Shown here one piece after another: positions 46,843 through 58,127 of a stretch of DNA of 64,000 nt; position 1 is the stretch's first letter; the number at the start of each line of letters is the position of its first letter. This DNA comes from Eulemur rufifrons (lineage: Eukaryota; Chordata; Mammalia; Primates; Lemuridae), in the NCBI RefSeq assembly GCF_041146395.1, contig NC_090986.1:47652001-47716000 (forward strand). Direction: 5' to 3'. Made by a program: the position numbers and the translations under genes. The notes under the pieces were generated by a model. That model did not search any database and had not been told where the DNA came from. It saw only the letters and a program-made list of their open reading frames with translations.

Positions 46843-49430
46843 TGGGACTTCTGGCCCAGACAAGATGGTATAGATATTTTTCTACCCCTCTCTCCCCACT
46901 AACTACAATTATACATCCTCTCAATAATACCAGAGGCAAGCAGAGGAAATGTTTGAAAGCTAGTAAGAAGAAGGTTAGCTAGTTTTGGACCCCGAGACTG
47001 GAGGAACGACACAGCAGCCAGGGGTGTTATATACCTTCAGCCACCTGGAGCCTGGCCAGACCAAGCATTTCTCCACCCCCTGCTAGCAGCAGCAGGCATC
47101 CCACGGAGGTCCTCTTCCCCAGAGTGAACAGGAGCCCTGCCAAAAACACCAGGCTTGTATGTAAGATCATCAGGAAACTTTGTAAGGGGCCACGGGAAGC
47201 ATTTTCCTTTCCCACAAAGCCTGGGACTCCCTGGTGGGATAATGCCAAGGCAGATGGGACAGGCAAGAGAGACCACCCTTGTCTGGGAAGCCGTAGTGGT
47301 CCCCTGAGATTTCCTTCCTACCCCTTGGTAGCAGTTATTGGGGTGGATAGGAGGAAGGTGGGGAAAGAACCAGCCAGGGCAAGTAGCCTAGCCTGAAAAA
47401 TGCTCTCATCCCTCACAAGCGGGGTGAATCCCATAACAAATGCCTGGAAAGGAAGCTGGCACAGGCATCACACTTCCGTCCCCTGTGGGGACTCACTGTA
47501 AAGAGCAGGGAGACTGGCAGGAGTAATCCAGCCACAGCTGGTGGACTGGCCCAGAGAGTCCCTTTGTCTCTTCAGGTCTGAGAATCCTCCTCTCTGTCTA
47601 GATACACTGGGGCAACCATGGGGGATTGGTAAGGAGATCTCACCACAACAAGCCTCTGCCCAAGGAAGTCTCTTCATCTCCCAGGGTCTGGGACTCTCTT
47701 CCCCTATGAAAAAAAAAAAAAAAAAAAAACCTGGAGGTCCAGCCCAGAAAACCCCCTTCTGCCTACTCAGGGCACACCAGCAGGGACCAGCAGATGCCCT
47801 AATGGCATCAGATAAGCCAAGCTGAACAAAACAGTACCCCAAAGACTCTGAAATTTAAACTGTCCTTGGAACCGCAACTCACAAAGTAAGCCAGCACCTA
47901 AATGCTAAACCTGAAGAGTGTGTCTGCCTTCTAAAAGAAAAGATTTAAGTAGGACCTAGAGTCTCCTAACATAATAGACAAAATGTGCAGGATACAATTA
48001 AATCACCTGTCATATCAAGAACCAAGGAAACTATGCTTTAAATGAGAAAAGATAACCAACTGACATGAACAGTGTGATAAATCAGATATTTGGAACTATC
48101 TGTCATCAAAGAATCCTCCAACAATCAATTACATGTTTTCCTGAAACAGATGAAAAAATAGAAAATCTCAGCAAAGAAACAGACAACTGGAAATTATCAA
48201 ACTGAATAATAAAGAAGTTATAAAGAAAGAGCCAGCTGGAAATTATAGAACTGTATAATACACCAACTGAATTTTAAAAATTTGCTGGATGGGCTCTGTG
48301 CAGCCAAACTTTGCTATAGCAGCGTGGAAATGACAGAGAATAGAATGTGTGCACTTGATCCAATTCATCCATTTCAGAATTTACCCAATCTGAACAACAT
48401 AGAGAAATTAGATTGGGAAAAAAAAAAAAAGAAGAAGAAGAAGGACAAACTTAGAAACATGTGGGACAACAGAAGAGAAAACATTTGTTTCACCAGCATG
48501 CAGAAAAAGAGTAGAAAGAGTGTAAGACTGACAGAATCTTGGAAGAAATAATGGCTTGAAAACCTTCCATATTTGGTAAAACAAACAAACTGAACACAGA
48601 GCTACAGATTCAAGAGACTGAATAAATCCCAAAGGCAATAAACTTCAAGAAATCTACACTAAGACATAGCATAGTCAAACTTCTGAAAACTAAAGATGGA
48701 AAAAAGATCTTGAAAGCAGTCAGAGAGAAACCACTTATAGGGGAATACCCAGGTGAATGCCAGCAGATTTCTCATCTGAAACCATAAAGTCCAGAAGACA
48801 TAGCATAACATCTTTCAGGTGCTGGAGTGAAAACCAAACCGAACCAAACAAACAAACAAAACAATCTTGTAAACTGCAAATTCTATATCTAGTCAAACTA
48901 ACTTTCAGGAATGAAGGAGAAATGAACACATCTCAGATGAAGAGAAATTAAAAGAATTTTTTGCTGGCAGACCTACCCTTAAAGAGTGGTTAAAGGAAGC
49001 TCTTTCATCAGAAATAAAGTTATAAAAGAAATAATCTGGCCGGGCGCGGTGGCTCACGCCTGTAATCCTAGCACTCTGGGAGGCCGAGGCGGGTGGATTG
49101 CTCAAGGTCAGGAGTTCGAGACCAGCCTGAGCGAGACCCCGTCTCTACTAAAAAAAATAGAAAGACATTATATGGACAACTAAAAATCTATATAGAAAAA
49201 ATTAGCCGGGCATAGTGGCGCATGCCTGTAGTCCCAGCTACTCGGGAGGCTGAGGCAGTAGGATCGCTTAAGCCAAGGAGTCTGAGGTTGCTGTGAGCTA
49301 AGCTGACGCCACGGCACTCACTCTAGCCTGGGCAACAAAGTGAGACTCTGTCTCAACAAAAAAATAAAAAAAAAAAAAAAAGAAATAATCTTGGAGGATC
49401 AGAAAGAAAGAAGAAACTACAGAAAGAGCA
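46843..49430 (+). mobile_element. Old L1/HAL1-type LINE, 5' UTR and ORF1 part
   Basis: The start 'gggacttctggcccagacaa' followed by 'gatgg' looks like an L1 5' end, with a YY1-like CAAGATGG. The next kilobase (46850-47880) is GC-rich as L1 5' UTRs are. From about 48100 the sequence follows the ORF1 region: 'gaaatctacactaagacata', 'aaagatcttgaaagcagtca', 'ccagcagatttctcatctga', 'ggaatgaaggagaaatgaac'. The frame at 48757-48951 keeps the ORF1-type run PADFSSETIKSRRH and FRNEGEMNTS. ORF1 is otherwise broken by stops and frameshifts. ORF2 is absent, fitting a HAL1 (ORF1-only) element or a 3'-deleted L1. An A run of about 22 lies at 47708-47729 and an Alu is inserted at 49038. Confidence 0.75.
49038..49380 (+). 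mobile_element. Alu SINE, lemur type, full length
   Basis: It starts 'ggccgggcgcggtggctcac' and has two monomers. Between them lies the lemur-type linker ('ttatatggacaactaaaaat' and then 'ctatatagaaaaaattagcc'), and it ends 'gcctgggcaacaaagtgaga' plus an A-rich tail. Target duplications 'aaaagaaataatct' flank it (49024-49037 and about 49378-49391). RNA polymerase III A and B box regions are recognisable ('gtggctcacgcc', 'ggttcgag'-like 'gagttcgagacc'). It inserted into the old L1/HAL1 ORF1. Confidence 0.97.
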
Positions 49431-49489
49431 GATACGAGTTTACAAAAAAATTGACTACCCTTTTCTTGCTGCATTTCAAATATAACATC

Positions 49490-49925
49490 ATCTCTACTCC
49501 CCCACCTCACCTTTGTTCATTATACTTTAGTCTCCTTGGCCTCCTTTCAATTTCTCAAAGATTTCAACTTATTCTCACCCTGGGTAGGGCTTTTACTTCC
49601 TGTGTGGGGAACTCTCTTCTCTTCCTCCCTTTCCCACCTCTCTGCGAGTCTGGCCTTCCAACTTTCAATCAAAATACCAGTTTCCAGTATCTCACAAGGA
49701 ATTACATGTAGGGTGACTCGTTTGTTTAGATTGTTTGTTTATTTTCTACTACCAGATACTATTTGTTTCCTCAATGACACTGTTCTCCTTGAGAATTTTG
49801 TGTGAATTTGGCTAATGTAAATTGCCTAACTAGACCATAAGCTCCATTAGGACAGAGTTAGCTCTGCTTTATTCATTGCTCTGTGCCCAAGGCTCAGATG
49901 GAGACTTGGCATGTAGCGATTCTAT
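49490..49925 (+). mobile_element. L2 LINE 3' end
   Basis: 'tccttggcctcctttcaatt', 'gaccataagctccattagga' and 'tgctctgtgcccaaggctca' match the L2 3' region in forward orientation. Open frames 49340-49711 and 49536-49805 run over this and the preceding repeats and are not genes. Confidence 0.75.
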
Positions 49926-50049
49926 CTTTACCTATCCTATTCCCTTCCCCTCCTGTTTCTTGTCTTATGTAAAGCTCTTCTTCCCTCTGCTTTACATCCT
50001 TCTCTTCCAAGTCCTCAGGAACTACACACAACTTTCTTTCTAAAATTAA

Positions 50050-50050
<1 letters not shown>

Positions 50051-50082
<32 letters not shown>
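50051..50082 (+). repeat. Compound CT/GT microsatellite
   Basis: About eight CT units pass directly into about eight GT units. Confidence 0.95.
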
Positions 50083-50316
50083 ACTAGTTCTTTCCTATTA
50101 GCTTGTAAGTCACTTCAATTGTCCCTCAGTGAAACCAAACCCAACCCAACAAAATCTAAACCCTAGACTCTGCTTCACACTATGGCAGTAACTTTATCCT
50201 TTTTCTTCACAGCCACAGTAGTTGTCCAGGTTTGCTGAATCCCACTTAGTCAGCATATGCTCATTGTGTTCCCAGTCCCTGCCCTGTGTAGGGGCCCAGG
50301 GCTTGGCCCTCTGAAA

Positions 50317-50909
50317 GTTAACTGAAAAATCAACTTGCAAAAGGCAGATTATTTGGAGAAAAGTCATACAAATTTATTTAATGTATATACACAGGAGACT
50401 TCAGAATGAAGACCCAAAGATGAGGGGGAAATGGACCATTTACAAGCTTGGGTTCAACAGGGTATGGACAACAGTGTAGAAATATGATTGGACAAAAATA
50501 TATGATCTAATGCTTACAGACTGAGTGGGGAAACCCAGCAAGACCTGTCTGTCCAGATTCTTCTTGGCCTCTTTGCACATGCATTTCTTACTTCTGGGTG
50601 TTGGGCAGGGCCCTCTGGAATGGAGGTCTTATGCCCTACATTCAAACAAGGTAGGTCAGATAATTTCTTTATGTCCAGTTTTTACACAGAAAGATGGAGG
50701 GAAAGTTAAAGTCACATTTTTAGGTTTTATGGCTGGCTTTGGAGAAAGGAGTTCTGGTTTCTATGACCAGCCTTTGGGTAGAGGGACTCTAGCTTCTACT
50801 GCTAGCATTGGGGATGAATGGGAGTGAGAGACAGAAGGACAGAATGTCAAAAAAAATTTTTGCTTCTGAGGCCTTCATTTTGGGGTAATTATTTTCTGAT
50901 CCCCAACAT
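50317..50909 (-). mobile_element. Solitary LTR, probable ERV1 class
   Basis: Read on the minus strand it begins 'tgttggggatcagaaaataa', then 'ttaccccaaaatgaaggcct' and 'cagaagcaaa', the 5' end of a MER4/MER31-like LTR. On the plus strand 'gggcagggccctctggaatg' and 'gacttcagaatgaagaccca' also belong. It begins with TG as LTRs do. The open frame 50525-50827 is inside it and not a gene. Confidence 0.65.
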
Positions 50910-51339
50910 TAGCTTCAAAAACAACATTGCCAAAGGTCATGAATACACCCAAGTCAGTAAATAAAAAGCAAAATTCATAAGTCTTCACTCATAAGACCTC
51001 TCAGCAATAGTTTCATGTCTGATGTCTTCCAATTTTGGAGACCCACCCTAGGTCCCCCTTAGCTCTTTACCAACTCCTTATTTTCCTTCCTTTTTGGTTC
51101 ATCTTCCTCAATGTAAACATTAGATTTTTGAGTTCTCTAAGTGTAGGTCCTAAAACCATTCCCAAACTCAATATGCAGATGCTTAGACAAGTTTATCCAT
51201 ACCCACAAGCTGCAACAACTGCCTAGATGAAGATTCCTCACAGTCATATTACCGCTATGTACTAAAATAACTGGCTGACCTTTGTTCCTGTTTCCTGGGT
51301 AGTAACCTCAAAATCTTTAGAATTTCCTAAGTGATAGGA

Positions 51340-52040
51340 GTGACTTTCTTATTCATGGTGGGGCTTTCAGACCATACCTGAGTTTATGCTAACAAGATAA
51401 CTCAGAGTGAGCTCTTAAATAGTTTGTGCTAAAGAGATAACTCAGGATGGGTGCTGGCCATACCAGAAACAACCTTGTGATTAAAGGAATGGGGCGTTGA
51501 GCCAAGTGTTATCAATCTGACCTCTGGAGCAGGGAGAAGAGCTGAAGTTTGAGCCCCATGACAAATAAGTGAATCAATACTACCTACATAAAGAAACAGC
51601 AATAAAAACTCTGAATCCTGAAACTTGGATGAGTCTCCCTGATTGGCAGTACTTTGTGTCTTGTCACACATCAGTGTGCTGAGAGGTTAATGTGTCCTGA
51701 TTCCACGAGGAGAAGACAACAGAAACTTCACATTTGGAACATTTCCAGACCTTGCTCTGTGTGTCTTTCCCTTTGGCTCATTCTGATTCTATTTGTTTTG
51801 CAATAAGAAAATTGTAATCATAAATTTAGAACTTGCCTGAGTTCCATGAACCCTTATAGTAAATTATAGAGCCTAAGGGGTTCCCCCAAATTAGTATACA
51901 GCTGGTCTGAAGTGAGGGTGGCTTGGGCACCCCTGAACTAGCAAATGGATCTGAGGTGTGAGTAGCCTTATGGAGGATCTTCAGCCCATGAAGAAGGGCC
52001 TAAATCTGAGTAGTTAGTGTGGGAATCATGGCAGCTAGCC
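51340..52040 (+). mobile_element. Solitary LTR, probable ERVL class
   Basis: 'tatgctaacaagataactca', 'agaaacagcaataaaaactc', 'gtcttgtcacacatcagtgt', 'tttgcaataagaaaattgta' and 'gagttccatgaacccttata' form a linear LTR layout with a polyadenylation-type region near 51800. It resembles in layout the LTR at 62685-63505. Family not certain. The minus-strand frame at 51429-51671 is a chance frame. Confidence 0.6.
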
Positions 52041-52454
52041 TAGACTGTCTTCCATTTCATATCACGATGTCCAACTGCCAACTAACAACTCCTCTTAAGT
52101 AGCTCAAAGCCGCCAGTTGTGCAAACCATTCCAACTAAATTCATGGTCTTTTTTAACCCTTCTGTTTTTCTTCAGAGATGCTTATATTATTGAATGGCTT
52201 TAACACCTTTAGACCACGGCAAGGAAGAAACATAATGTCATTTGTAACTATTGCCATTCTTTTACCGAACCCTCCAAATACCTATTTTTGTGTTTTGAAG
52301 TTTAACTATTTACTTCAAATCTATTCACCATATCTACTTGCATAAATAATCATCATAACTCAAGTTACTATTATTACTCATTTGGATTTCTGTAACAGAC
52401 TCCTAAATAATTTCATGTGTTCATATTTCTAATCTGCATTCTACAATCAGAAAT
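52041..52454. other. Intergenic DNA, nothing recognised
   Basis: No repeats or genes recognised before the L1 insertion. Confidence 0.35.
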
Positions 52455-52929
52455 AGTGATTGCTTATTTATTTATTTATTTATTTTTTTAATTTCAGCAT
52501 ATTACAGGGGTACAAATGTTTAGGTTATGTATATTGCCTTTGCCCCACCCAAGTAAGAGTTTCAGGCATGTCCATCCACCAGATGGTGCACATCACAAAC
52601 ATTAGGTGTGCATATATATCTGTCCCCTCCCCCCATCTGCCTGACACTTGATGAATGTTATTACTATATATGTGCACTTAAGTGTTGATCAGTTAAAACT
52701 AATTTGATGGTGAGTACATGTAGTGCTTGTTTTTCCATTCTTGTAAAACTACACTTAGTAGAATGGGCTCCAGCTCTACCAGGATAATACAAGAGGTGCT
52801 AGATCACTATTGTTTTTTGTGGCTGAGTAGAATTCCATGGTATACGTATACCACATTTTATCAATCCACTCATGTATTGATGGGCACTTGGGTTGTTTCC
52901 ACAACTTTGCAATTGTGAATTGTGCTGCT

Positions 52930-54405
52930 ATAAACATTCTAGTGCAGATCTCTTTTTTATAGAATGCCTTTTGTTCTTTTGGATAGATGTCCAGTAATGG
53001 GATTACTGGAGCAAATGGTAGTTCTACTTGTAGCTCATTGAGGTATCTCCATATTACTTTCCACAGAGGTTGTACTGTTTTGCAGTCCCACCAGCAGTGT
53101 ATGAGTATTCTTATCTCTTAGAATCCATGCCAACATTTATTGTTTTGGGATTTTTTGATAAAGGCACTCTCACTGGAGATAAGTGATATCTCATTGTGGT
53201 TTTGATTTGCATTTCCCTGATGATTAGAGATGTTGAGCATTTTTTCATGTTTCTTGGGCATTAGTCTATCTTCTCTTGAAAAGTGTCTGTTCATGTTCTT
53301 TGCCCACTTTTTGATAGGGTTGTTTGATTTTTTATTGCAGATTTTCCTGAGTTCTAAATTGATTCTAGTTACCAGCCCTTTATCAGATATGTAACCTGCG
53401 AATATTTTCTCCCATTATGTAGGTTGTCTGCTTGCTCTCATGATAGTTTAAAGAAAGTGCAGAAGGCTGTGCAGAAGCTTTTTGATTTGATCAGGTCCAT
53501 TTATTTATTTTTGTTGTTGCTGTGATCGTCTTTTGGGTCTTCATAAATTCTTTGCCTAGGCCAACGGCTAGAAGAGTTTTTCCAACATTTTCTTCCAGAA
53601 TTCTTATAATTTCATGCTTTAGGTTTAAGTATATTATCCACCATATGTTTATTTTTGTGAGAGGTGAAAGGTTCAGATCTTGCTTCAGTCTTCTACATGT
53701 AGCTATCCAATTTTCCTAGCACCATTTATTGAATAAGGATCATTTTAGATGACCATATGAGGATGGTTTTATATCTGAGTTCTCAGGTATGTTCCATTGG
53801 TCTATGTCTCTGTTCTTGTGCCAGTACCATGCTGTTTTAGTTACTATGATGTCTGGTAAATTGATGCTTCCAATTTGTTCTTTTTTATTAAGATTGCTTT
53901 TGCTATACGGGGTCTTTTCTGGTTCCATATGTAGTGTAGAATTATTTTTTCTAGATCTGCAAAAAATGATGTTGATATTTTAATAGGGATTGTATTGAAT
54001 CTGTAGATCACTTTGGGTAATATAAACATTTTAACAATGTTGATTCTGCCGACCCATGTGTGTGGTATAGTTTTCCAACAGTTTACCTCTTCTATTTCCT
54101 CCTTCAGTGTTTCCTAGTTCTCCCGGTAGAGGTCTTTCACCTCCTTAGTTAAATATATTCCTAGGTATTTTATTTTCTTTGTTGCTTTTGTGAAGGGTAT
54201 TAAGTCTTTGATTTGGTTCTCAATTTGACTGTTGTTGGCATATAGGAATGCTACTGGTCTCTGTACATTGATTTTGTATCCTGAGACTTTGCTGAATTTG
54301 TTTATCAATTGCAGTAGTCTCATGGTAGAATCTTTGGGGTTTTCTAGATATAAGATCATAGCATCAGGAAAGAGCGATAGTTTGACCTCTTCTGCCCCCT
54401 TGTGG
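52930..54405 (-). pseudogene. L1 ORF2 fragment (reverse transcriptase to C-terminus), inactive
   Basis: The minus strand encodes, in several frames, L1 ORF2p from just before the reverse transcriptase catalytic box. The box, normally FADD in L1, reads FPDA here (…[17 protein letters not shown]), so a catalytic Asp is lost. Further on are the runs [30 protein letters not shown] and [16 protein letters not shown], all in the right order for the thumb and following region. Stops and frameshifts separate them. The 5' edge is the inversion junction, so no endonuclease is present. The open frame 54114-54626 that runs across the junction is an artefact of the inversion. Confidence 0.9.
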
Positions 54406-54407
54406 AT

Positions 54408-55259
54408 GCAAGATGGCGGACAAGAAAAACTGCCAGCCAGAGTGTCTCTGCAAGAAAAAAAGGTTTTAGAAGTTAAGAAAAAAAAAAAAAAAAATAGGCA
54501 GGCAAACATAGATGGATGACGGTCAGAAAGAAGGGTGCCTGAAACTATAGGAGACACCACAGGAAGAAGTTGCAGAGGAGAATTGGAAGGAGAAAGGCCC
54601 TCGAGAGGCTTGGAGACCAGAGACAACGGTAGGTGGAACAGTTAAATTTCCCCTTCATTGCATCTTGGACTGCTGATGGGCTCCTGAGTGATTGGAGCAA
54701 CCTCCTAACACCAGCCCAGAGATGGCTGCTGCCAGTGAGTAGTGAGCCTGTTGCAGACAGGGCATCAGGCTCCCACCTCCCTCGGGGGAGCTCTTGGCCC
54801 ACAGACTCAAGCCAATCGGCAGGCGCCATATTGCTTCATTCTCTCCTTCCCCTTCCCTACCCGAGGCTGATGAGAGAGACAATTTATCCACTATAGAGAG
54901 GCATCTGCAGGGAATGGGGCCTTTCCCTTTGGGGCTCTACAGCAGACTAAGGGGTACTCAGACTGTGAGCTCCCTACCGGCAGCCCTCCCAGGCTCTGCT
55001 TGCCTGGTGACTCCAGGAGAGCGGGGCAAATCCTGAGGAGGAGAGACACTGATCCAACTTGGGCACCCTGTGGGGGACTTGAGACAAGCATTCTTCTCCC
55101 TGGCAGGGTCAAGGATTGATCTCCAAGGCTGGGGGACAGGCCTGCAGGCCAGATCCCATACACTGGGTTCTTGATCACATTGCCCAGGGGCACAGAAGTG
55201 ATATTTGTGAACAAGTCTACTGAGGTGTGTGTCCCTTGAGGGGCAGATCAGCGTGCTCA
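54408..55259 (+). promoter_or_regulatory. Inverted L1 5' UTR segment (internal promoter of L1)
   Basis: About 850 bases of GC-rich L1 5' UTR in forward orientation. It begins with CAAGATGGCGGAC, which contains the YY1 core CCAT/ATGGC that positions L1 transcription start in primates. Open frames on both strands (for example 54545-54829, 54891-55214) arise from GC-rich UTR sequence and show no domain. Because it now faces away from the L1 body, any remaining promoter activity would drive rightward transcription into 55260 onwards. Confidence 0.8.
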
Positions 55260-55270
55260 AGTGACTGCTT

Positions 55271-55850
55271 TTTTAAATAAAAATCTAATCATATCTGCTT
55301 CCCTATATCTTTGTAGGAAAACTTAAATCCTTTAATGATATTCAATTGCTCCTAAAATAAAGCCAAAATTATTCAAAGAGATCAGAAAGGCCCAGTATGG
55401 AATCTCCCACCCCCACGCTATCATTCCACATGCCCCCTCTCACTGCTCTAGCAATACAGAATGGATTATAGTTTTGGAAAGTTCTACCTGTTCCCTCCTG
55501 CAGCAACTTTATGTTTATTATTCCTTTCCCTTGTGATATGCTTCCTTTTCCTCTTTATAAGTTACCTTCTATGCAGCATTCGGATTTAAGTTCAGGCAAA
55601 ACTTACTCAAGGAAGCTTTCTCTGACCTCCTGAATATGGTGCTTCCATGACACATATGTATTTGCTTTGTGGCACTCAGCAAGGTTGCATTTTCTACTTA
55701 ATTCTCTTATTATATGGCTAATGTCTCTCTCAGCAGAATGTTATCTCTATGATGCCAGAAATGATGCTTATTTTCCTCAACATTTAATCACCAGTTCTTG
55801 GTGCTTAGTAAGTCTTTAATATTTTTTGACTTATTTTTTCAATAATTTAA
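55271..55850 (+). mobile_element. L2 LINE 3' region
   Basis: 'aataaagccaaaattattca', 'cccctctcactgctctagca', 'caaggaagctttctctgacc' and 'ttggtgcttagtaagtcttt' fit the L2 3' end in forward orientation. Confidence 0.75.
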
Positions 55851-57929
55851 TGTAAAATATGTACTTATTGCCTATTTTCAATAAATGAGAAAATAAGCAA
55901 GTAAATAAATTAACAAATCCCAAATTATATTCTCATGTTATCAAAGCAGGCATTCAACTAGCAAATGCTAATATTTTATACAGGAAATAACATCTTTTAA
56001 TACTCTAAGAAGAAAATTGTATATGATAGAAACAGATATAATAATTTTCTGCAGAGCTGGATTTGGTGTAAAGTATCATTTTGTGAAAAAATTCAAATAG
56101 CAGCCCTAAATCCTTCAGTTTGATTGGGGTCGCCCTGTTTTCTATGATTTAAATACAACTATGTCACCTACACCCAGTGCATTCAAAGGAAATTTGCTAT
56201 CCTTTCAAATAAATATGGGAACTCTTAGAAGACTGACATTTACTCTCATCACCTGTTTTTGTGTTCATGCTGTTTCTGAATTAGCAATTTTTGCTTTTGC
56301 ATTTAGCTTTTTGCATATGCTATTTCCTTTCTGCCCAGTTTTATCTCCACACAGGATTCTGTATAAATCATTCTCTTTAAAATAATATTGACAGTTAAGT
56401 ATGTTTAGTTGACTTTTACTTAAATGAGGGGGATGGTAGATAACAGAGGTGTCTTTTTATTGAAACGATGCTCACTTATCAACTTTGCATTGAACACAGC
56501 TGAATTTTGCCTGTCTCATTTTGCTCCAATCTTCTGTCCCTTGCTTTCTTCTATCTACCTCTTCCGATATACCCCTCTTTAATTCTTTTGAAACACACAT
56601 GGTCTCATATGACTGTTAAAAACTTTGAATGCTTTCACATTATTCTCCAGTAGTTTGATTCAGGCTATATTTTGTAGGCCCTCTCCTCCATGAACTATCC
56701 AGTCTCCTAACTTTTTATGCTCATATAGCCCATCAAGTTATTCTTATTCTAAGAGACAGCCGTGTTGTACAGAAGAATTATGAATCAGACTTCAAAAATG
56801 ATGGGTTTGCCATGCTTATCTTTTAAAGGAGAAGTTAATGATGAAGTCAAATAGAGTTATAAGAAACGGATTTGACATAAGTGAATGTCATTAAAAAAAA
56901 AAGTAGTCCCTAAGTGATTTAACACTGATATGTATGACTGATACAGAAATATAAACACAACATCATTACTACAAAATAGAAATACCCGAGAATATTTTGG
57001 AAATTCTTCTCAGTTTAGTATCCAATTCTACTTTCCAGAACATGCTAAATAATATAAAGTCTAATCTTGCCCTCTGAATGTGAAATTATCATTACATATC
57101 TTCATGCTATCCTTGATTATTTTAGTACACACAAGTCATAAGCAATCAGTTTACTAAAATGATAAATAGAAATCCATTTTTGAAAAAGTATTAATGCATA
57201 TTGATGAAGGCATTGTTTACAATTTTATTTTCAATGAACTGATAAATATACTATTTTTACTTTTGTTTTCTTAGCACTCAATGCAGTTCATTTTGGAACA
57301 CTACAGACAAAAGTAGCTGGATTCAGAAGAGTGACACAAGCACACAAAATAACTGTATCCCAAAAGACTAAATTTAAATTATTGCTCAAATAGATTTAAA
57401 GGTTTCAGGTTTTCCAACTTCCAAAATATTCTTCCTATGGTAAGTTTAGGGTTTTGGAATTAACTTTGACAGGCGTTTCATGGCACAAATATTTTCAGTC
57501 TGAGCTCAATAAAAGCAGATATAAATAAATGTGTATAGTTTGCTAAATTTGGCATATTAAATCACTTTTGGATTTAAAAAGATGAATTTAAATCTCTGAA
57601 TTCCAGGAAAACTTTCTTCATACCTTCAAATGTATAATATTGTGAAAATAAAGACTAAGATATAGGCAAATAAAAATAAATTCATTTTTTCCTGCCCTAA
57701 CAAATAACAAGGCTCTTAGAATACACAGAAAATTGTATGAAAATTGTGTGACTCTTCAGAGATTTATCACTCAGTAGAATAATTTACATGGGAGTCCAGA
57801 GTAGCTGCTAGTGACGAAAAGAACAAAAAGATGACAAGTGACAATCTTTTTCAAATAGTACAGATCAGGTAGAGAATGTTAATTAAAGAGACAGGATAAG
57901 ATTCCCGAAAGGCAGTTTGATATCACATA
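55851..57929. other. AT-rich intergenic DNA, nothing recognised
   Basis: No repeat family firmly recognised; open frames such as 56161-56385 (74 residues) show no domain. Confidence 0.4.
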
Positions 57930-58127
57930 AGAAAAGCCTTGAAAAATGTACATAGCCACTAGTCTAGTAATTTCACCTTTAAAAATGGGAATATTTTTCC
58001 TAAAAACTGTACAATCAGGGGAAGGTTCAAAGATTTATTCATGAATGCACTATTTGCAAAAGAAAAACATTTAAAAAATGCAAGTGCTCAAGAACAGATG
58101 ATTAGCTAATTGTTAGGTTATTAAGTA
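57930..58127 (+). mobile_element. Old L1M fragment, left part (split by mariner)
   Basis: 'agtctagtaatttcaccttt', 'cagatgattagctaattgtt' and similar follow the L1M 3' pattern ('cagcaatttcactt..gggattggttaaataaattatgg'). It continues at 59377 after the mariner insertion. Confidence 0.6.

Larger units (their letters stand above)
52466..55259 (-). mobile_element. Strepsirrhine-type L1 with 5' inversion (twin priming) and internal deletion
   Basis: 52466-54407 is an L1 3' part on the minus strand: T-rich tail, 3' UTR, then ORF2 backwards. At about 54408 orientation flips: 54408-55259 is an L1 5' UTR on the plus strand, starting at the L1 5' end ('gcaagatggcggacaagaaa'). ORF1, the endonuclease and the first half of the reverse transcriptase are missing. 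A target duplication flanks the whole: 'agtgattgctt' (52455-52465) and 'agtgactgctt' (55260-55270), one mismatch. This is the product expected from twin-primed reverse transcription of one L1 RNA. Confidence 0.93.

Noticed and set aside
47468..47842. 124-residue minus-strand open frame in GC-rich DNA
   Set aside because: It is antisense to the 5' UTR of an old L1/HAL1 and includes a run of Phe from the A tract.
54114..54626. 170-residue open frame on the minus strand
   Set aside because: It runs across the L1 inversion junction: one half is L1 ORF2, the other antisense of the L1 5' UTR. An artefact of the rearrangement.
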